From Erythrobacter sp. CCH5-A1 (GTDB lineage Bacteria > Pseudomonadota > Alphaproteobacteria > Sphingomonadales > Sphingomonadaceae): a stretch of DNA of 64,000 nucleotides. Within the stretch, counting starts at the first letter, position 1; each line of letters begins with the position of its first letter. The translations under genes were made by a program, and so were the position numbers. The notes under the pieces were generated by a model. The model searched no databases, was not told the origin of the DNA, and was given only the letters and a program-made list of their open reading frames with translations. Below are positions 41,632 to 50,329 of this stretch, piece by piece. The stretch spans positions 1 through 64,000 of the forward strand of contig NZ_LSKQ01000203.1 of assembly GCF_001557115.1 (NCBI RefSeq), read 5' to 3'.

Positions 41632-43022
41632 TTGGAGGAAAGCTCCGTCAGCAGCAGCCGGTAATATGCGAGGCTCTTGCCGATGTTTCCGATCGGCACG
41701 CGTTCATCGAGGCCGTGGGAGAAATCGTCGCTTTCGCGCATGAAGGTGCCGCTTGCTCCGTAGCTGGGCACGCCGAGCGCGCGGTACCACATCGAATCCG
41801 AGGCGCCGGAAGATTGCGCGGCGATCACGGGGACCTCCCCGAAAGCGCCGCGGATGGCGCGCGTAGCGGCCCCGACGAACACCTCGTCATAGGGGGAAGC
41901 GGGCGAGGCGGTGGTGTATTCGGGATCGATCTGGCGGATGGTCAGCGCCGGCTCGGCGGCGACAGCCTTGAGCTCGGCCATCACCTCTTCGGGAGAATGG
42001 CCGGGGAAGATGCGGCAGTTGACGAAAGCGGTCGCGCGCTGGGGCAAGGCATTGAGCCCGTGCCCGGCGCTTGCCATCGTCGGCACGCAGGTCGTCGCGA
42101 TCTTGCCGACCGTGGCCGGGTTGCCGCGCAGCACCGCGATCGCGGCCTTGTCGGCGGGGTCCTTCGCGAAGGCCCGCATTGCCGAGGCGAGCAGCGGGTC
42201 GGAGACGAAATCGGCGGCCTTGACGAAGTAATCGCGGGTGATGTCGTTCACTTCCGGCGTGAAGTGATGCGCGCCGATCCGGGTCAGCGCGCCCGAGAGC
42301 TGGACGATGGCGTTCTCGGCACGCGGGGCCGAGCTGTGGCCGCCCGGATTGGTCACTTCCAGCGCGAAATCGGCATAGGTCTTCTCGGCGCCCTGCCAGC
42401 TCCAGTAGGCGGGCTCGCCGCTTGCCTCTTCGAGCGCGCCCGAGGCGCCGTCGACATTGAGCACCAGCCGGGCGCCCTTCAGCTTTTCGGCGATGATCCG
42501 GGAGGTGATCATCGTCGTCTCCTCGTCGCCCGAGAAGGCGAGCACGATGCTGCGTTCGGGTACGAAGCCCCCCTTGCGCAGCTCCATCACCGCGACCATC
42601 GCCTGCACGGAATCGAATTTGGTGTCGCTCGCCCCGCGCCCGTAGAGATAGCCGTTCTCGACCACCGGCGTGAAGGGATCGCGCTTCCAGTCCTCGGGCT
42701 TGGCGTCGACCACGTCCATGTGCGCGGAGATGACGATGGGGCCTAATGCCGGGTTCTTCCCCTTCCAGGTGGCGATGAAATAGGCGGTGTCGTCCACGGG
42801 CACGATTGCGATCTCGGCCGCCTTCCAGCCGGCATCGATCAGCGCCGTGCGGAAGAGCTCGGCGACCTTGCCGGTCTGGTTGCCCTCGCCCCGCACCGAG
42901 CGCAGCGCGATGGCCTGGCTCGAGAGGTCGACGACCTGCCTTTCGGCCGGGGTCGTCTGGGCCAGCGCCGGGCCGCAAAGGGCAGCCGCCAGAAGACCGG
43001 ACAGCAAGAGTTTGGCGCGCAT
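41628..43022 (-). CDS. exported M20-family metallopeptidase
   Basis: The 464-residue protein has a Sec signal ending A-L-A-Q and the M20 catalytic domain: I-S-A-H-M-D-V-V with the first metal-binding His and Asp, S-D-T-K, then F-S-G-D-E-E-T with the catalytic Glu. A lid/dimerisation domain sits in the middle (N-P-G-G-H-S-S-A-P). The family hydrolyses dipeptides, acyl-amino acids or carbamoyl amino acids; this branch resembles exported carboxypeptidases. I chose ATG 43020-43022 with GGGGGA upstream; 20 codons of open frame before it lack a site. Confidence 0.85.
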   Translation of the reverse strand: MRAKLLLSGLLAAALCGPALAQTTPAERQVVDLSSQAIALRSVRGEGNQTGKVAELFRTALIDAGWKAAEIAIVPVDDTAYFIATWKGKNPALGPIVISAHMDVVDAKPEDWKRDPFTPVVENGYLYGRGASDTKFDSVQAMVAVMELRKGGFVPERSIVLAFSGDEETTMITSRIIAEKLKGARLVLNVDGASGALEEASGEPAYWSWQGAEKTYADFALEVTNPGGHSSAPRAENAIVQLSGALTRIGAHHFTPEVNDITRDYFVKAADFVSDPLLASAMRAFAKDPADKAAIAVLRGNPATVGKIATTCVPTMASAGHGLNALPQRATAFVNCRIFPGHSPEEVMAELKAVAAEPALTIRQIDPEYTTASPASPYDEVFVGAATRAIRGAFGEVPVIAAQSSGASDSMWYRALGVPSYGASGTFMRESDDFSHGLDERVPIGNIGKSLAYYRLLLTELSSK

Positions 43023-43091
43023 CGACAGGTCCCCCGTTGGTCGTAAGGTGGGCAGGCTATGGCAATCGTCGGCCTGCGGCAACCGCGTCGC

Positions 43092-44699
43092 CTAGACTGC
43101 GGAAAAGCGTCGGAAGCTGCCGCCGTCGGCGAGCACCTCGTGCGCGCAATTGTGCCCCGGAGCGCCGGTCACGCCGCCGCCCGGGTGATTGCCCGCGCCG
43201 CACATGTAGAGCCCCTTCACCGGCCCGCGATAGGCCCCGTTGCCGAGCACCGGCCGCGCGCTCCACAGCTGGTCGAGGCTCATGTGGCCGTGCATGATGT
43301 CCCCGCCGACCAGCCCGAACTTGCGGTAAAGCCCCTTGGGGCTCAGCACCTGCCGCCCGAGGATCGAGGCGCGGAAGCCCGGCGCGTGGGCTTCGACCGT
43401 GTCGATGATGGTGTCGGCGGCGGCGTCTTCCTCGTCGTCCCAGTCACGCCCGTCGGGCAGCTCGGGAGCGAATTGCTGGCAGAACAGGCTGGCGACGTGC
43501 TGGCCCGGAGGGGCGAGGCTGTCATCCACTGTCGAGGGGATCAGCATCTCGACGATCGGCCGCTTCGACCAGCCATGCCCCTTGGCGTCGAGGAACGCCT
43601 TGTCCATGTAATCGAGCGTCGGCGCGATGATGATGCCGCTCTGGTGATGCTCGCCGGGTTCGGGCAGGCAGGTGAAGCGCGGCAGCTCGGAGAGCGCCAC
43701 GTTCATGCGGAAGGTGCCCCCACCCGCCTTGTAACCGCGCATCCGGCGGCGGAAATCTGCGGGCTGATGCTGCTCGGCGAGCATCTTCCCGTAAAGCAGC
43801 TTCGGCCCGACATTGGCGATCACGCGCTTGGCCGCGATCTCCTCGCCGCTTTCGAGCTTCACGCCCGCGACGGTGTCGCCATCGACCAGCACCTCGGCGA
43901 CCGGAGCCTCGAGGCTGATCTCGACCCCCGCCTTGCGGCACACCTCGGCCATGATCTGGGTGATCGTGCCCATCCCGCCGATGCAGTGGCCCCAGGCGCC
44001 CTTCTTGCCGTTCACCTCGCCGAAGACGTGGTGGAGCAGCACGTAGGCGCTCCCCGGCGTGTCCGGGCTGGCATAGTTGCCGACCACCGCGTCGAAGCCG
44101 AAAGCGGCCTTCACCGCCTCGCTCTCGAACCATTGGCCGAGGAAGCTGGTGGCGGACTTGACGAACAGGTCGAGGACATCGCGCTTGGCCTCGAGGCCGA
44201 GCTTGGACAGGCCCCAGCCCTGCGATGCGCCCGCAATCAGCGTGCGCAGGCCCTCGCCGACATTGGGCGGGGACTTGAGCGCGAGGCTGCGCAGCACTTC
44301 GGCGACGCCCTCAAGCGCGTCGTAATAGGCGGGCAGCGTCGCCGCATCGGCCTTAGAGAACCGCGCAAACTCGGCCTGCGTCCGCTCCAGCCCGCCGCCC
44401 AGTTTCAGGTAGCCGCCATCCTCCTGCGGCAGGAAGTTGCTGATCGGCCGCTCGATCACGCGGTAGCCGTGCTCGGCGAGGCGCATGTCGCGGATCACCT
44501 TGGGCTGGAGCAGGCTGACGGTGTAGCTGGCCACCGAATTGCGGAAGCCCGGGTGGAATTCCTCGGTCACCGCCGCCCCGCCGACGATATCGCGCCGCTC
44601 GACAATCCGAACCTTCAATCCGGCCTGCGCAAGATAGAAGGCACAGGTGAGGCCATTGTGGCCCGCGCCGATGATCACGGCGTCGTATTTCTGGGTCAT
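43092..44699 (-). CDS. PYROXD2-like FAD-dependent oxidoreductase (phytoene desaturase superfamily)
   Basis: This 535-residue flavoprotein starts with the dinucleotide-binding motif Y-D-A-V-I-I-G-A-G-H-N-G-L and E-R-R-D-I-V-G-G-A-A-V-T. It ends with the C-terminal FAD segment G-L-Y-M-C-G-A-G-N-H-P-G-G-G-V-T-G-A-P-G. The group is related to phytoene desaturases and mammalian PYROXD2; the substrate is not known. Its ATG overlaps the stop of the Rieske oxygenase gene by four bases, so the two enzymes probably work on one substrate. The much longer open frame upstream is the Rieske gene's alternate frame and is excluded. Confidence 0.85.
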   Translation of the reverse strand: MTQKYDAVIIGAGHNGLTCAFYLAQAGLKVRIVERRDIVGGAAVTEEFHPGFRNSVASYTVSLLQPKVIRDMRLAEHGYRVIERPISNFLPQEDGGYLKLGGGLERTQAEFARFSKADAATLPAYYDALEGVAEVLRSLALKSPPNVGEGLRTLIAGASQGWGLSKLGLEAKRDVLDLFVKSATSFLGQWFESEAVKAAFGFDAVVGNYASPDTPGSAYVLLHHVFGEVNGKKGAWGHCIGGMGTITQIMAEVCRKAGVEISLEAPVAEVLVDGDTVAGVKLESGEEIAAKRVIANVGPKLLYGKMLAEQHQPADFRRRMRGYKAGGGTFRMNVALSELPRFTCLPEPGEHHQSGIIIAPTLDYMDKAFLDAKGHGWSKRPIVEMLIPSTVDDSLAPPGQHVASLFCQQFAPELPDGRDWDDEEDAAADTIIDTVEAHAPGFRASILGRQVLSPKGLYRKFGLVGGDIMHGHMSLDQLWSARPVLGNGAYRGPVKGLYMCGAGNHPGGGVTGAPGHNCAHEVLADGGSFRRFSAV

Positions 44700-45859
44700 G
44701 CGCGGCGGCTCCATCCGGCTGCGGGTTGGCGTTCGAGGCGGGCCTCGGGGATCAGGTCGCGGATGCGGCGGCAGAAGTGGCGGAGGCACACCTCCTTGTC
44801 GCTCAGCGGACCCATAGAGAAACTGCGGCTCGCCATGCCCTGCTGGACGCGGGTGATGAGCGCGGTGTCCTCGGCATTGACCTGGCGGTTGATGCGCCAG
44901 TTGAGGTAGCGCGCGGCGCGCATCTCCCGCCTGTCGTCGGGCAGGACATAGCTGATCTCGCGGATCAGGCAGGTGGTGGGGCCGGTCGGCAGCCACTGCA
45001 TGAAGTCGATCTGGTCGGGATAGATGTCGAAGGCGACATTGGGCCAGAGCTTGAAATAGAGCCAGAAGCGCTGCCTTTCTTCCGGCAGGTGCGGCACGGG
45101 CGGGAGCAGCTTCTGGTACATGCGTTCGGACCAGTTGGCGCTCTCCCGGTCGACCATCGCGCCCCACATGCGGTCGACATGCGCCTCGGCCTCGATCCCG
45201 TAGCCCTTGCCGAACAGGCGCGTCAGGCCCGGGTGGGCGACGGGGATGTGGAGGCCATCGGAATAGTTGTCGCCGACATTCTTCCAGTTCACTTCCCGAG
45301 GGCGCAGGGTGACGCGGCCGAGGGCTTCCAGTTCCTCGAAACGGTAGGGCGCCACCATCGCCTCGTAAGGTGCCATCTGCTGCGCCACGGCGGGCCCGCC
45401 GTCGTCCTGCAGGCGCACGAAGATGAAGCCGCGCCACACTTCGAGCTCGACCGCGACGAGGCCCGCTTGGCTGCGGTCGAGCGTCGGATAGCTGGCGCTG
45501 TCGGGGACGCCCGTGAGCGTGCCGTCGAGATCATAGGTCCAGGCGTGATAGGGGCACACCAGCTTCTTCGCACACCCGCTCGCCCCGTCGACGAGGCGCG
45601 AGCCGCGGTGGCGGCAGACATTGGTGAAGGCGCGCAGCACCGAATCCTGCCCGCGCACCACGATCACGCTCTCGCCGCAGTAGTCGAGCGTGTGCCAGTC
45701 GCCCGCAGCGGGAATGTCACTGGTGTGGCAGACCACCTGCCAGCTCGGGCGGAACACGCGGTCGAGCTCCACTGCATGGAATTCGGCATCGTGATAGGTC
45801 CAGCTCGGCAGGCTCCAGCCCTCGAGCGGATCGGTGTCGTGGACGGGCTGTGTTGCCAT
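44696..45859 (-). CDS. Rieske-type oxygenase alpha subunit (quaternary-amine demethylase-like)
   Basis: This 387-residue protein has a Rieske 2Fe-2S cluster site at C82-R-H84 and C102-P-Y-H105. The mononuclear iron site is in N-W-K-N-V-G-D-N-Y-S-D-G-L-H204-I-P-V-A-H209. It is of the ring-hydroxylating oxygenase alpha-subunit family. Single-component relatives act on glycine betaine, stachydrine, carnitine or choline-type amines, and the divergent BetI-like regulator fits such a substrate. No reductase gene is next to it, so electrons must come from elsewhere or from the linked flavoprotein. The aromatic-ring alternative cannot be excluded. Confidence 0.87.
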   Translation of the reverse strand: MATQPVHDTDPLEGWSLPSWTYHDAEFHAVELDRVFRPSWQVVCHTSDIPAAGDWHTLDYCGESVIVVRGQDSVLRAFTNVCRHRGSRLVDGASGCAKKLVCPYHAWTYDLDGTLTGVPDSASYPTLDRSQAGLVAVELEVWRGFIFVRLQDDGGPAVAQQMAPYEAMVAPYRFEELEALGRVTLRPREVNWKNVGDNYSDGLHIPVAHPGLTRLFGKGYGIEAEAHVDRMWGAMVDRESANWSERMYQKLLPPVPHLPEERQRFWLYFKLWPNVAFDIYPDQIDFMQWLPTGPTTCLIREISYVLPDDRREMRAARYLNWRINRQVNAEDTALITRVQQGMASRSFSMGPLSDKEVCLRHFCRRIRDLIPEARLERQPAAGWSRRA

Positions 45860-45870
45860 CTGCTTTTCCT

Positions 45871-45894
45871 TGCTTTACGTTCGTATAACAAGCA
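45871..45894. promoter_or_regulatory. inverted-repeat operator candidate between Rieske and TetR genes
   Basis: TGCTT (45871-45875) and AAGCA (45890-45894) flank the perfect inner dyad TACG-TT-CGTA (45876-45885), with four extra bases on the right side. It fills the 39-base divergent gap, so a repressor bound here would cover both start regions. Confidence 0.55.
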
Positions 45895-45898
45895 GAGA

Positions 45899-46495
45899 AT
45901 GACCGCACAACCCGCCTTTACCCGCGCCGATCCCGACGCGCGCCGCCAGAGCCTGATCGAAGCGACCGCGCGCGTGCTCGCGGCGCGCGGTGCGGCGGGC
46001 GTCTCGGTGCGCACGATCTGCGCCGAGGCGGGCGTTTCGGCGGGGCTGCTGCGGCATTATTTCGTCAGCCTCTCCGAGGCGATTGCCGAGACCTATCGCT
46101 GGACTGGGGCGGAGATCGACCGGGCGCTGGAGGAGGCCGTGGCGGCGGCCGGCCCCAATCCGCGCGCGCGCCTGATCGCCTACCTCACCGCCAATTTCCG
46201 CCCGCCGATCGCCACTCCTGACCTCCTCGCCACCTATGTCGCCTTCTGGAGCCTCACCCGCAGCGATTCCGCCGTCGCGGCGGTGCGCGCCGAGGTTTAC
46301 GGGAGCTTCCGCCATGCGCTGGAGGGGCTGCTCATCGCCTATCGCCCCGATCTCGCCGATGTGCGGGTGACCGCGGTAGCGCTTACCGCGCTGATCGACG
46401 GGCTGTGGCTCGAACTCTCGCTCGGGCAGGCGCCGTTCAGTGCCGAGGAAGCGGAGGCGCTTGCTGCGCAGTGGCTCGACGCGCTGACGGCCTAA
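45899..46495 (+). CDS. TetR-family regulator, BetI-like
   Basis: This 198-residue regulator has an N-terminal helix-turn-helix of the BetI type: R-R-Q-S-L-I-E-A-T-A-R-V-L, then A-G-V-S-A-G-L-L-R-H-Y-F near residue 50. A C-terminal helical domain follows, with D-G-L-W-L-E-L-S-L-G near the end. BetI represses choline-to-betaine genes and responds to choline. Here it is divergent from a Rieske oxygenase with only 39 bases between, and should repress it. The stop overlaps the convergent permease stop. Confidence 0.87.
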   Translation: MTAQPAFTRADPDARRQSLIEATARVLAARGAAGVSVRTICAEAGVSAGLLRHYFVSLSEAIAETYRWTGAEIDRALEEAVAAAGPNPRARLIAYLTANFRPPIATPDLLATYVAFWSLTRSDSAVAAVRAEVYGSFRHALEGLLIAYRPDLADVRVTAVALTALIDGLWLELSLGQAPFSAEEAEALAAQWLDALTA

Positions 46496-47784
46496 TCCGT
46501 CGCCCCTCGCTGCGCCCACAGGTAGAGCGGCACGCCCGCCGCCATCAGCGCGAGGCTCCATGCGCTCGCCTCAATCCCTGCGCCCCACAGCGTCCACAGC
46601 GCATAGCCCGCGCCCACCAGTGCAAAGCCGCGCGACACCCTCATCCGCCACGCCGCCAGCGCGCAGGCGAGGTAGAGCCACAAGGCCGCGCTGGTCGAAA
46701 GCAGCAGCACGAATTCGTAGATGCCCTGCATGTCCTTGCTGGCGTTGAAGATGAGGCAGAGCGTGGCGATCACGCTCGAGACCAGCAGCGCGCGGCGCGG
46801 GGTGCCGTGGCGGTCGGTCGCGGCGAACCAGCGCGGCAGCATGCCCCGCGCCGCCATCGCGCGCGGCAGCTCGCCTTGCAGCAGCACCCAGCCATTGATC
46901 GCGCCGACGCAGCTGACGATGGCGAAGAGCGTCACCAGCGCGGCCGGGCCGGGGCTCCAGTAGCGCTCGACGAAGGTGGCGAAGGGCGCAGGGCTGGTCG
47001 CCGCGACCGCCTCGGGCAACATCAGGGCAATGGCCGAGCATACCAGCAGATAGAGCACGCCCGTCAGACCGGTGCCCCACATCGTGGCGCGCGGCACGTT
47101 GACCGCGGGGTTCTCGACCCGCGCCGCGGCGATGCTCGCGCATTCGAAGCCGAGCAGCGCGAACAGCGTCAGCGCCGCCGCGCCGCGAAGATCCGTACCG
47201 TTGAGTTCGGCCATTACAAAGGGCCGGATCTCGCCCTCCCCGCTGCCGAGCACGACCGCTGCAATCACGATCACCGCCACCAGCGGAACGAGCTTCAGCA
47301 GCACCGTCACGATCTGGAAATTGCCCGCCGCCCGCACGCCGCCGAGGTTCACCAGCGTCATGGCCCAAACCAGCGCGATGGCGCACAGCGCCGGGGCCAT
47401 GGGGGTGCTGCCGATCGCGGGGATGAAGGCCGAAAGGTAACTCACCGCCGCCACCGCGATCGAGACCACCGCGGTCCACACCGAGACCCAATAGACCCAG
47501 CCCACCAGAAAGGCCGGAATCTCGCCAAAGGCCTCTGCGACGAAGCCCGCCGGATCGCTCGCCCCCGGCCGCGCGCGGGTGAGCGCAGCGAGCACCCATG
47601 CCAGCACCAGCGTTCCGGCGGTGGTGACGATCCAGCCCGCCACCGCGTTCCAGCCGAAGGGGGCCAGGCTCGCCGGGAGCAGGAACACCCCCGATCCGAT
47701 CATGTTGCCCATGACGAGGGCAATGGCAGCAAAAAGGCCGAGCTTGTGGCCCGGCCTTTCGCTTGTGTCGGACACTCGGGTCAC
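46492..47784 (-). CDS. APC-superfamily amino acid permease
   Basis: This 430-residue inner-membrane protein has about twelve hydrophobic helices. The first helix contains the APC substrate motif M-G-N-M-I-G-S-G-V-F-L-L-P, and the sixth region has L-F-A-L-L-G-F-E-C-A-S. It resembles arginine/agmatine- or amino-acid:polyamine antiporters. I chose GTG 47782-47784 as start, four bases beyond the TonB receptor stop; a GTG three codons later is also possible. The close order suggests outer-membrane and inner-membrane uptake of the same amino-acid-like compound. Confidence 0.85.
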   Translation of the reverse strand: MTRVSDTSERPGHKLGLFAAIALVMGNMIGSGVFLLPASLAPFGWNAVAGWIVTTAGTLVLAWVLAALTRARPGASDPAGFVAEAFGEIPAFLVGWVYWVSVWTAVVSIAVAAVSYLSAFIPAIGSTPMAPALCAIALVWAMTLVNLGGVRAAGNFQIVTVLLKLVPLVAVIVIAAVVLGSGEGEIRPFVMAELNGTDLRGAAALTLFALLGFECASIAAARVENPAVNVPRATMWGTGLTGVLYLLVCSAIALMLPEAVAATSPAPFATFVERYWSPGPAALVTLFAIVSCVGAINGWVLLQGELPRAMAARGMLPRWFAATDRHGTPRRALLVSSVIATLCLIFNASKDMQGIYEFVLLLSTSAALWLYLACALAAWRMRVSRGFALVGAGYALWTLWGAGIEASAWSLALMAAGVPLYLWAQRGATD

Positions 47785-47788
47785 AGGC

Positions 47789-50173
47789 TCAGAAATCGAA
47801 GCCGGCCTTGATCCCGATGATGCGCGGGCGAGTGATGACGTCGTAGAACGCCCCGCCGGTGTTGCTGATCCCGGTCGGATCGCCGCACACGGTCTCCACA
47901 CACTGCACCCCGCTGTTGATCACCCCGTTCGAATTGAACAGGTTGGTGGCGTAGAGTTCGAAACGCAGGTTGTCCTTCTCCATGCCGATGCTGAAGTCGG
48001 CCACCGCATAGGGATCGAAGAAGCCCTTGATCGCGTTCTCTTCGGTGCGCAGGTCGCTGCGGCGGCGGCCGATGTAGGATACAGCGCCCTGCACGTGCGC
48101 ATCCCAGCCGCCGACCGGAAATTCATAGCGGGCGATCGCGTTGCCCTTGAATTTCGCGGTGACCGGCAGCTGCGTGCCCGCAGGTGCAAGCAGCGCATTG
48201 ATGCGCCCGTCACCGGGATTGAGCGTGCAATCGAAGGTCGGGTTGGCGATCCGGCAGAAGTCGCGCCGAATCGTCGCATCGTTGTAGCTGCCCGAAGCCG
48301 AGAGCGTCAGACCGCCTGCGCGGTAGGTGAGATCGGCTTCCACCCCCCTGATCCGGGCAATCCCGGCGTTGCGGATCTCGGTCAGCCCGTTGGCGCCCAG
48401 GAAGGACAACTGGATATCGTTCCAGTCCTCCTGATAGACCGCGCCGTTGAAGGTGACGTTGCCGAACTGCGTCTTCCAGCCGAGCTCGTAATTGTCGAGC
48501 GTGTCGGGCAGGTAAGGCGGCAACGTGCCGCGCCGGTTGACGCCGCCCGGACGGAAGCCCTGCGACCAGGTGGCATAAACGAGGATGTCGGGCGTGATCT
48601 TGTAGGTCGCATTGAGCTTGTAGATCGCGTCGGTATCAGAGGTGGTCTTGTCGAGGTTGGTGCAGGGCGAACCCGATACGATCGCCGGGCCGAAGCACGC
48701 CGCCTCGCCCGTGCGGCTCGAATAGCCGTCGCTGAAGCCGAAGAAGCCGGCAAGCGAGTTCTTGTAGTTATAAAGCCGCGCGCCCCCGGTAACTGTCAGC
48801 TGGTCGGTGATGTCGTAGCTCAGTTCGCCGAAGGCGGCATAGTCGCGGTCGACACGCTCCTGCCGGGTGAGCCAGATGTTGCTTTCCGTCCCTGTCACCG
48901 TGATCGCATCGGCGATGTTGTCGATGATGTAGTTCTGGGTGATCCGGTGATACTGGCGCTGCGCGAAAACGCCCCCGATGAAGCGCAGCGGCGCATCCTG
49001 CGGGCTCGAGATGCGCAGTTCCCCGAAGACGCGGCGGTAACGGTCGTTGCCCTGGATGTACTGGTTGGGATTGACCAGATTGCCGGCATTGTCGGTGAAA
49101 TAAGCCCCATAGCCCGCCAGCGCATCGTAGAAATAGGCATAGTCGGAATAGTCCGACGCCGTATCGGTGGTACGCCACAGGTGGCCGGCGGCCGCGACGA
49201 GATCCCAGTTGCCGATCTTGCCTTCGATGGTCAGCGCGGCCTGGAGCCACTTGTCCTTCGAAAATTCGGGATTGTACTGCACGGTCTGGAGCGAGCGGGT
49301 GACGGCCGAGCTGCGCTCCTGCGCGAAGCTGCCGTCGGCGTTCTGGACCTGACCCATGACGGTCGGGCGCAGCGTCCAGCTGTCGTTCAGTTCGATCCCC
49401 AGCGCGAGCCGCGCACCATAGGTGTCGACATCGTTGTAATCGTCCTCGACCAGCGCGGCATTGTTCTGGGTTATGCCCGAGGAGGCGTAGGTGCGGCTGC
49501 CGGGGATGTTGTCGATGAAGCCGCCGTCGCGGCGATACCACGCCACCAGACGCACCGCCGCAGTGTCCGAGATCCTGGCATTGTAGAAGGCCTGCGCGAT
49601 CCCGCCGAAATCGCCGCGGTTGACGCTGTTGAGCTCGAAGTCCGCGGCGCCGTAGCTGTCTTTGTAGTCGGGCGCATTGGTGACCATCTTGATGGTGCCT
49701 GCCATTGAGCTCGCCCCGTAGAGCGTGCCCTGCGGCCCGGCCAGCGCCTCGACCCGGGCAAGGTCATAGGCATGGATGTCGAGCGCGCCTTGAATGGTGG
49801 TGATCGGCATTTCATCGAGATAGATGCCGACCGTTGGCAGCGAGGCCGAGTGGTTGGCGTTCTCCCCGCTGGCAACGCCGCGGAAATAGACCTGGCTGAA
49901 GCCGGGGCCGCCGGTCTGCACCGTTACCGAAGGCAGGAACTTGGCGATGTCGCGCAGCTCGTTGATCTGCAAATCTTCAAGCGTCTCGGTTCCCAGCGCG
50001 GTGATCGCGATCGGCACGTCCTGAAGGTTCTGCGAGCGCTTCTGCGCGGTGACGATGATGACGTTTTCGTCCTTGTCATCGACAGTGTCCTGCGCGGCAA
50101 GCGGTGCAGCGACCGTCATCGCGGTGCCGGCAAGAAGCGATGCGGTGATAGCCCGCATCCTGTTGGTTTCCAT
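47789..50173 (-). CDS. TonB-dependent receptor
   Basis: This 794-residue outer-membrane receptor has a signal peptide ending P-L-A-A-Q. The TonB-box region I-I-V-T-A-Q-K-R-S is followed by the plug with Y-F-R-G-V-A-S-G, G-I-Y-L-D-E-M-P and A-G-P-Q-G-T-L-Y-G-A-S-S-M-A-G-T-I-K. The barrel ends I-G-I-K-A-G-F-D-F. It matches the large sphingomonad group often tied to uptake of plant or aromatic compounds; the ligand is unknown. I give ATG 50173, but GGGAGG lies 14 bases before it and only five before a TTG at 50180-50182, so the true start may be three codons earlier. It is followed four bases on by an APC permease. Confidence 0.88.
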   Translation of the reverse strand: METNRMRAITASLLAGTAMTVAAPLAAQDTVDDKDENVIIVTAQKRSQNLQDVPIAITALGTETLEDLQINELRDIAKFLPSVTVQTGGPGFSQVYFRGVASGENANHSASLPTVGIYLDEMPITTIQGALDIHAYDLARVEALAGPQGTLYGASSMAGTIKMVTNAPDYKDSYGAADFELNSVNRGDFGGIAQAFYNARISDTAAVRLVAWYRRDGGFIDNIPGSRTYASSGITQNNAALVEDDYNDVDTYGARLALGIELNDSWTLRPTVMGQVQNADGSFAQERSSAVTRSLQTVQYNPEFSKDKWLQAALTIEGKIGNWDLVAAAGHLWRTTDTASDYSDYAYFYDALAGYGAYFTDNAGNLVNPNQYIQGNDRYRRVFGELRISSPQDAPLRFIGGVFAQRQYHRITQNYIIDNIADAITVTGTESNIWLTRQERVDRDYAAFGELSYDITDQLTVTGGARLYNYKNSLAGFFGFSDGYSSRTGEAACFGPAIVSGSPCTNLDKTTSDTDAIYKLNATYKITPDILVYATWSQGFRPGGVNRRGTLPPYLPDTLDNYELGWKTQFGNVTFNGAVYQEDWNDIQLSFLGANGLTEIRNAGIARIRGVEADLTYRAGGLTLSASGSYNDATIRRDFCRIANPTFDCTLNPGDGRINALLAPAGTQLPVTAKFKGNAIARYEFPVGGWDAHVQGAVSYIGRRRSDLRTEENAIKGFFDPYAVADFSIGMEKDNLRFELYATNLFNSNGVINSGVQCVETVCGDPTGISNTGGAFYDVITRPRIIGIKAGFDF

Positions 50174-50238
50174 GCGTATCAATGCCGCCTCCCTCTGGCA
50201 GTCTGTTCGATCCCCGCAACAAACCGCCACAGCAAGTG

Positions 50239-50253
50239 CCGCTTGCCAAGCGG
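50239..50253. promoter_or_regulatory. 15-base palindrome upstream of TonB receptor
   Basis: CCGCTTG-C-CAAGCGG is a perfect 7-base dyad. It lies 65 bases before the receptor's ATG in the 156-base gap after the sulfotransferase gene. It could be an operator or, less likely, part of a terminator; no T-run is next to it. Confidence 0.35.
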
Positions 50254-50329
50254 TTGCTTATCTTCAAGGTCCGGAGGATGAACTTTGCTTGCGCGCTATG
50301 ACAAATTTGTCACATCATTGCGCAGCGCG

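Noticed and set aside
44700..45437. N-terminal extension of the PYROXD2-like frame
   Set aside because: The Rossmann motif begins just after ATG 44699; the extension overlaps the Rieske oxygenase gene out of frame.
46405..47811. Arg/His-rich plus-strand frame opposite the APC permease
   Set aside because: No motif and extreme composition; the permease on the minus strand is well supported.
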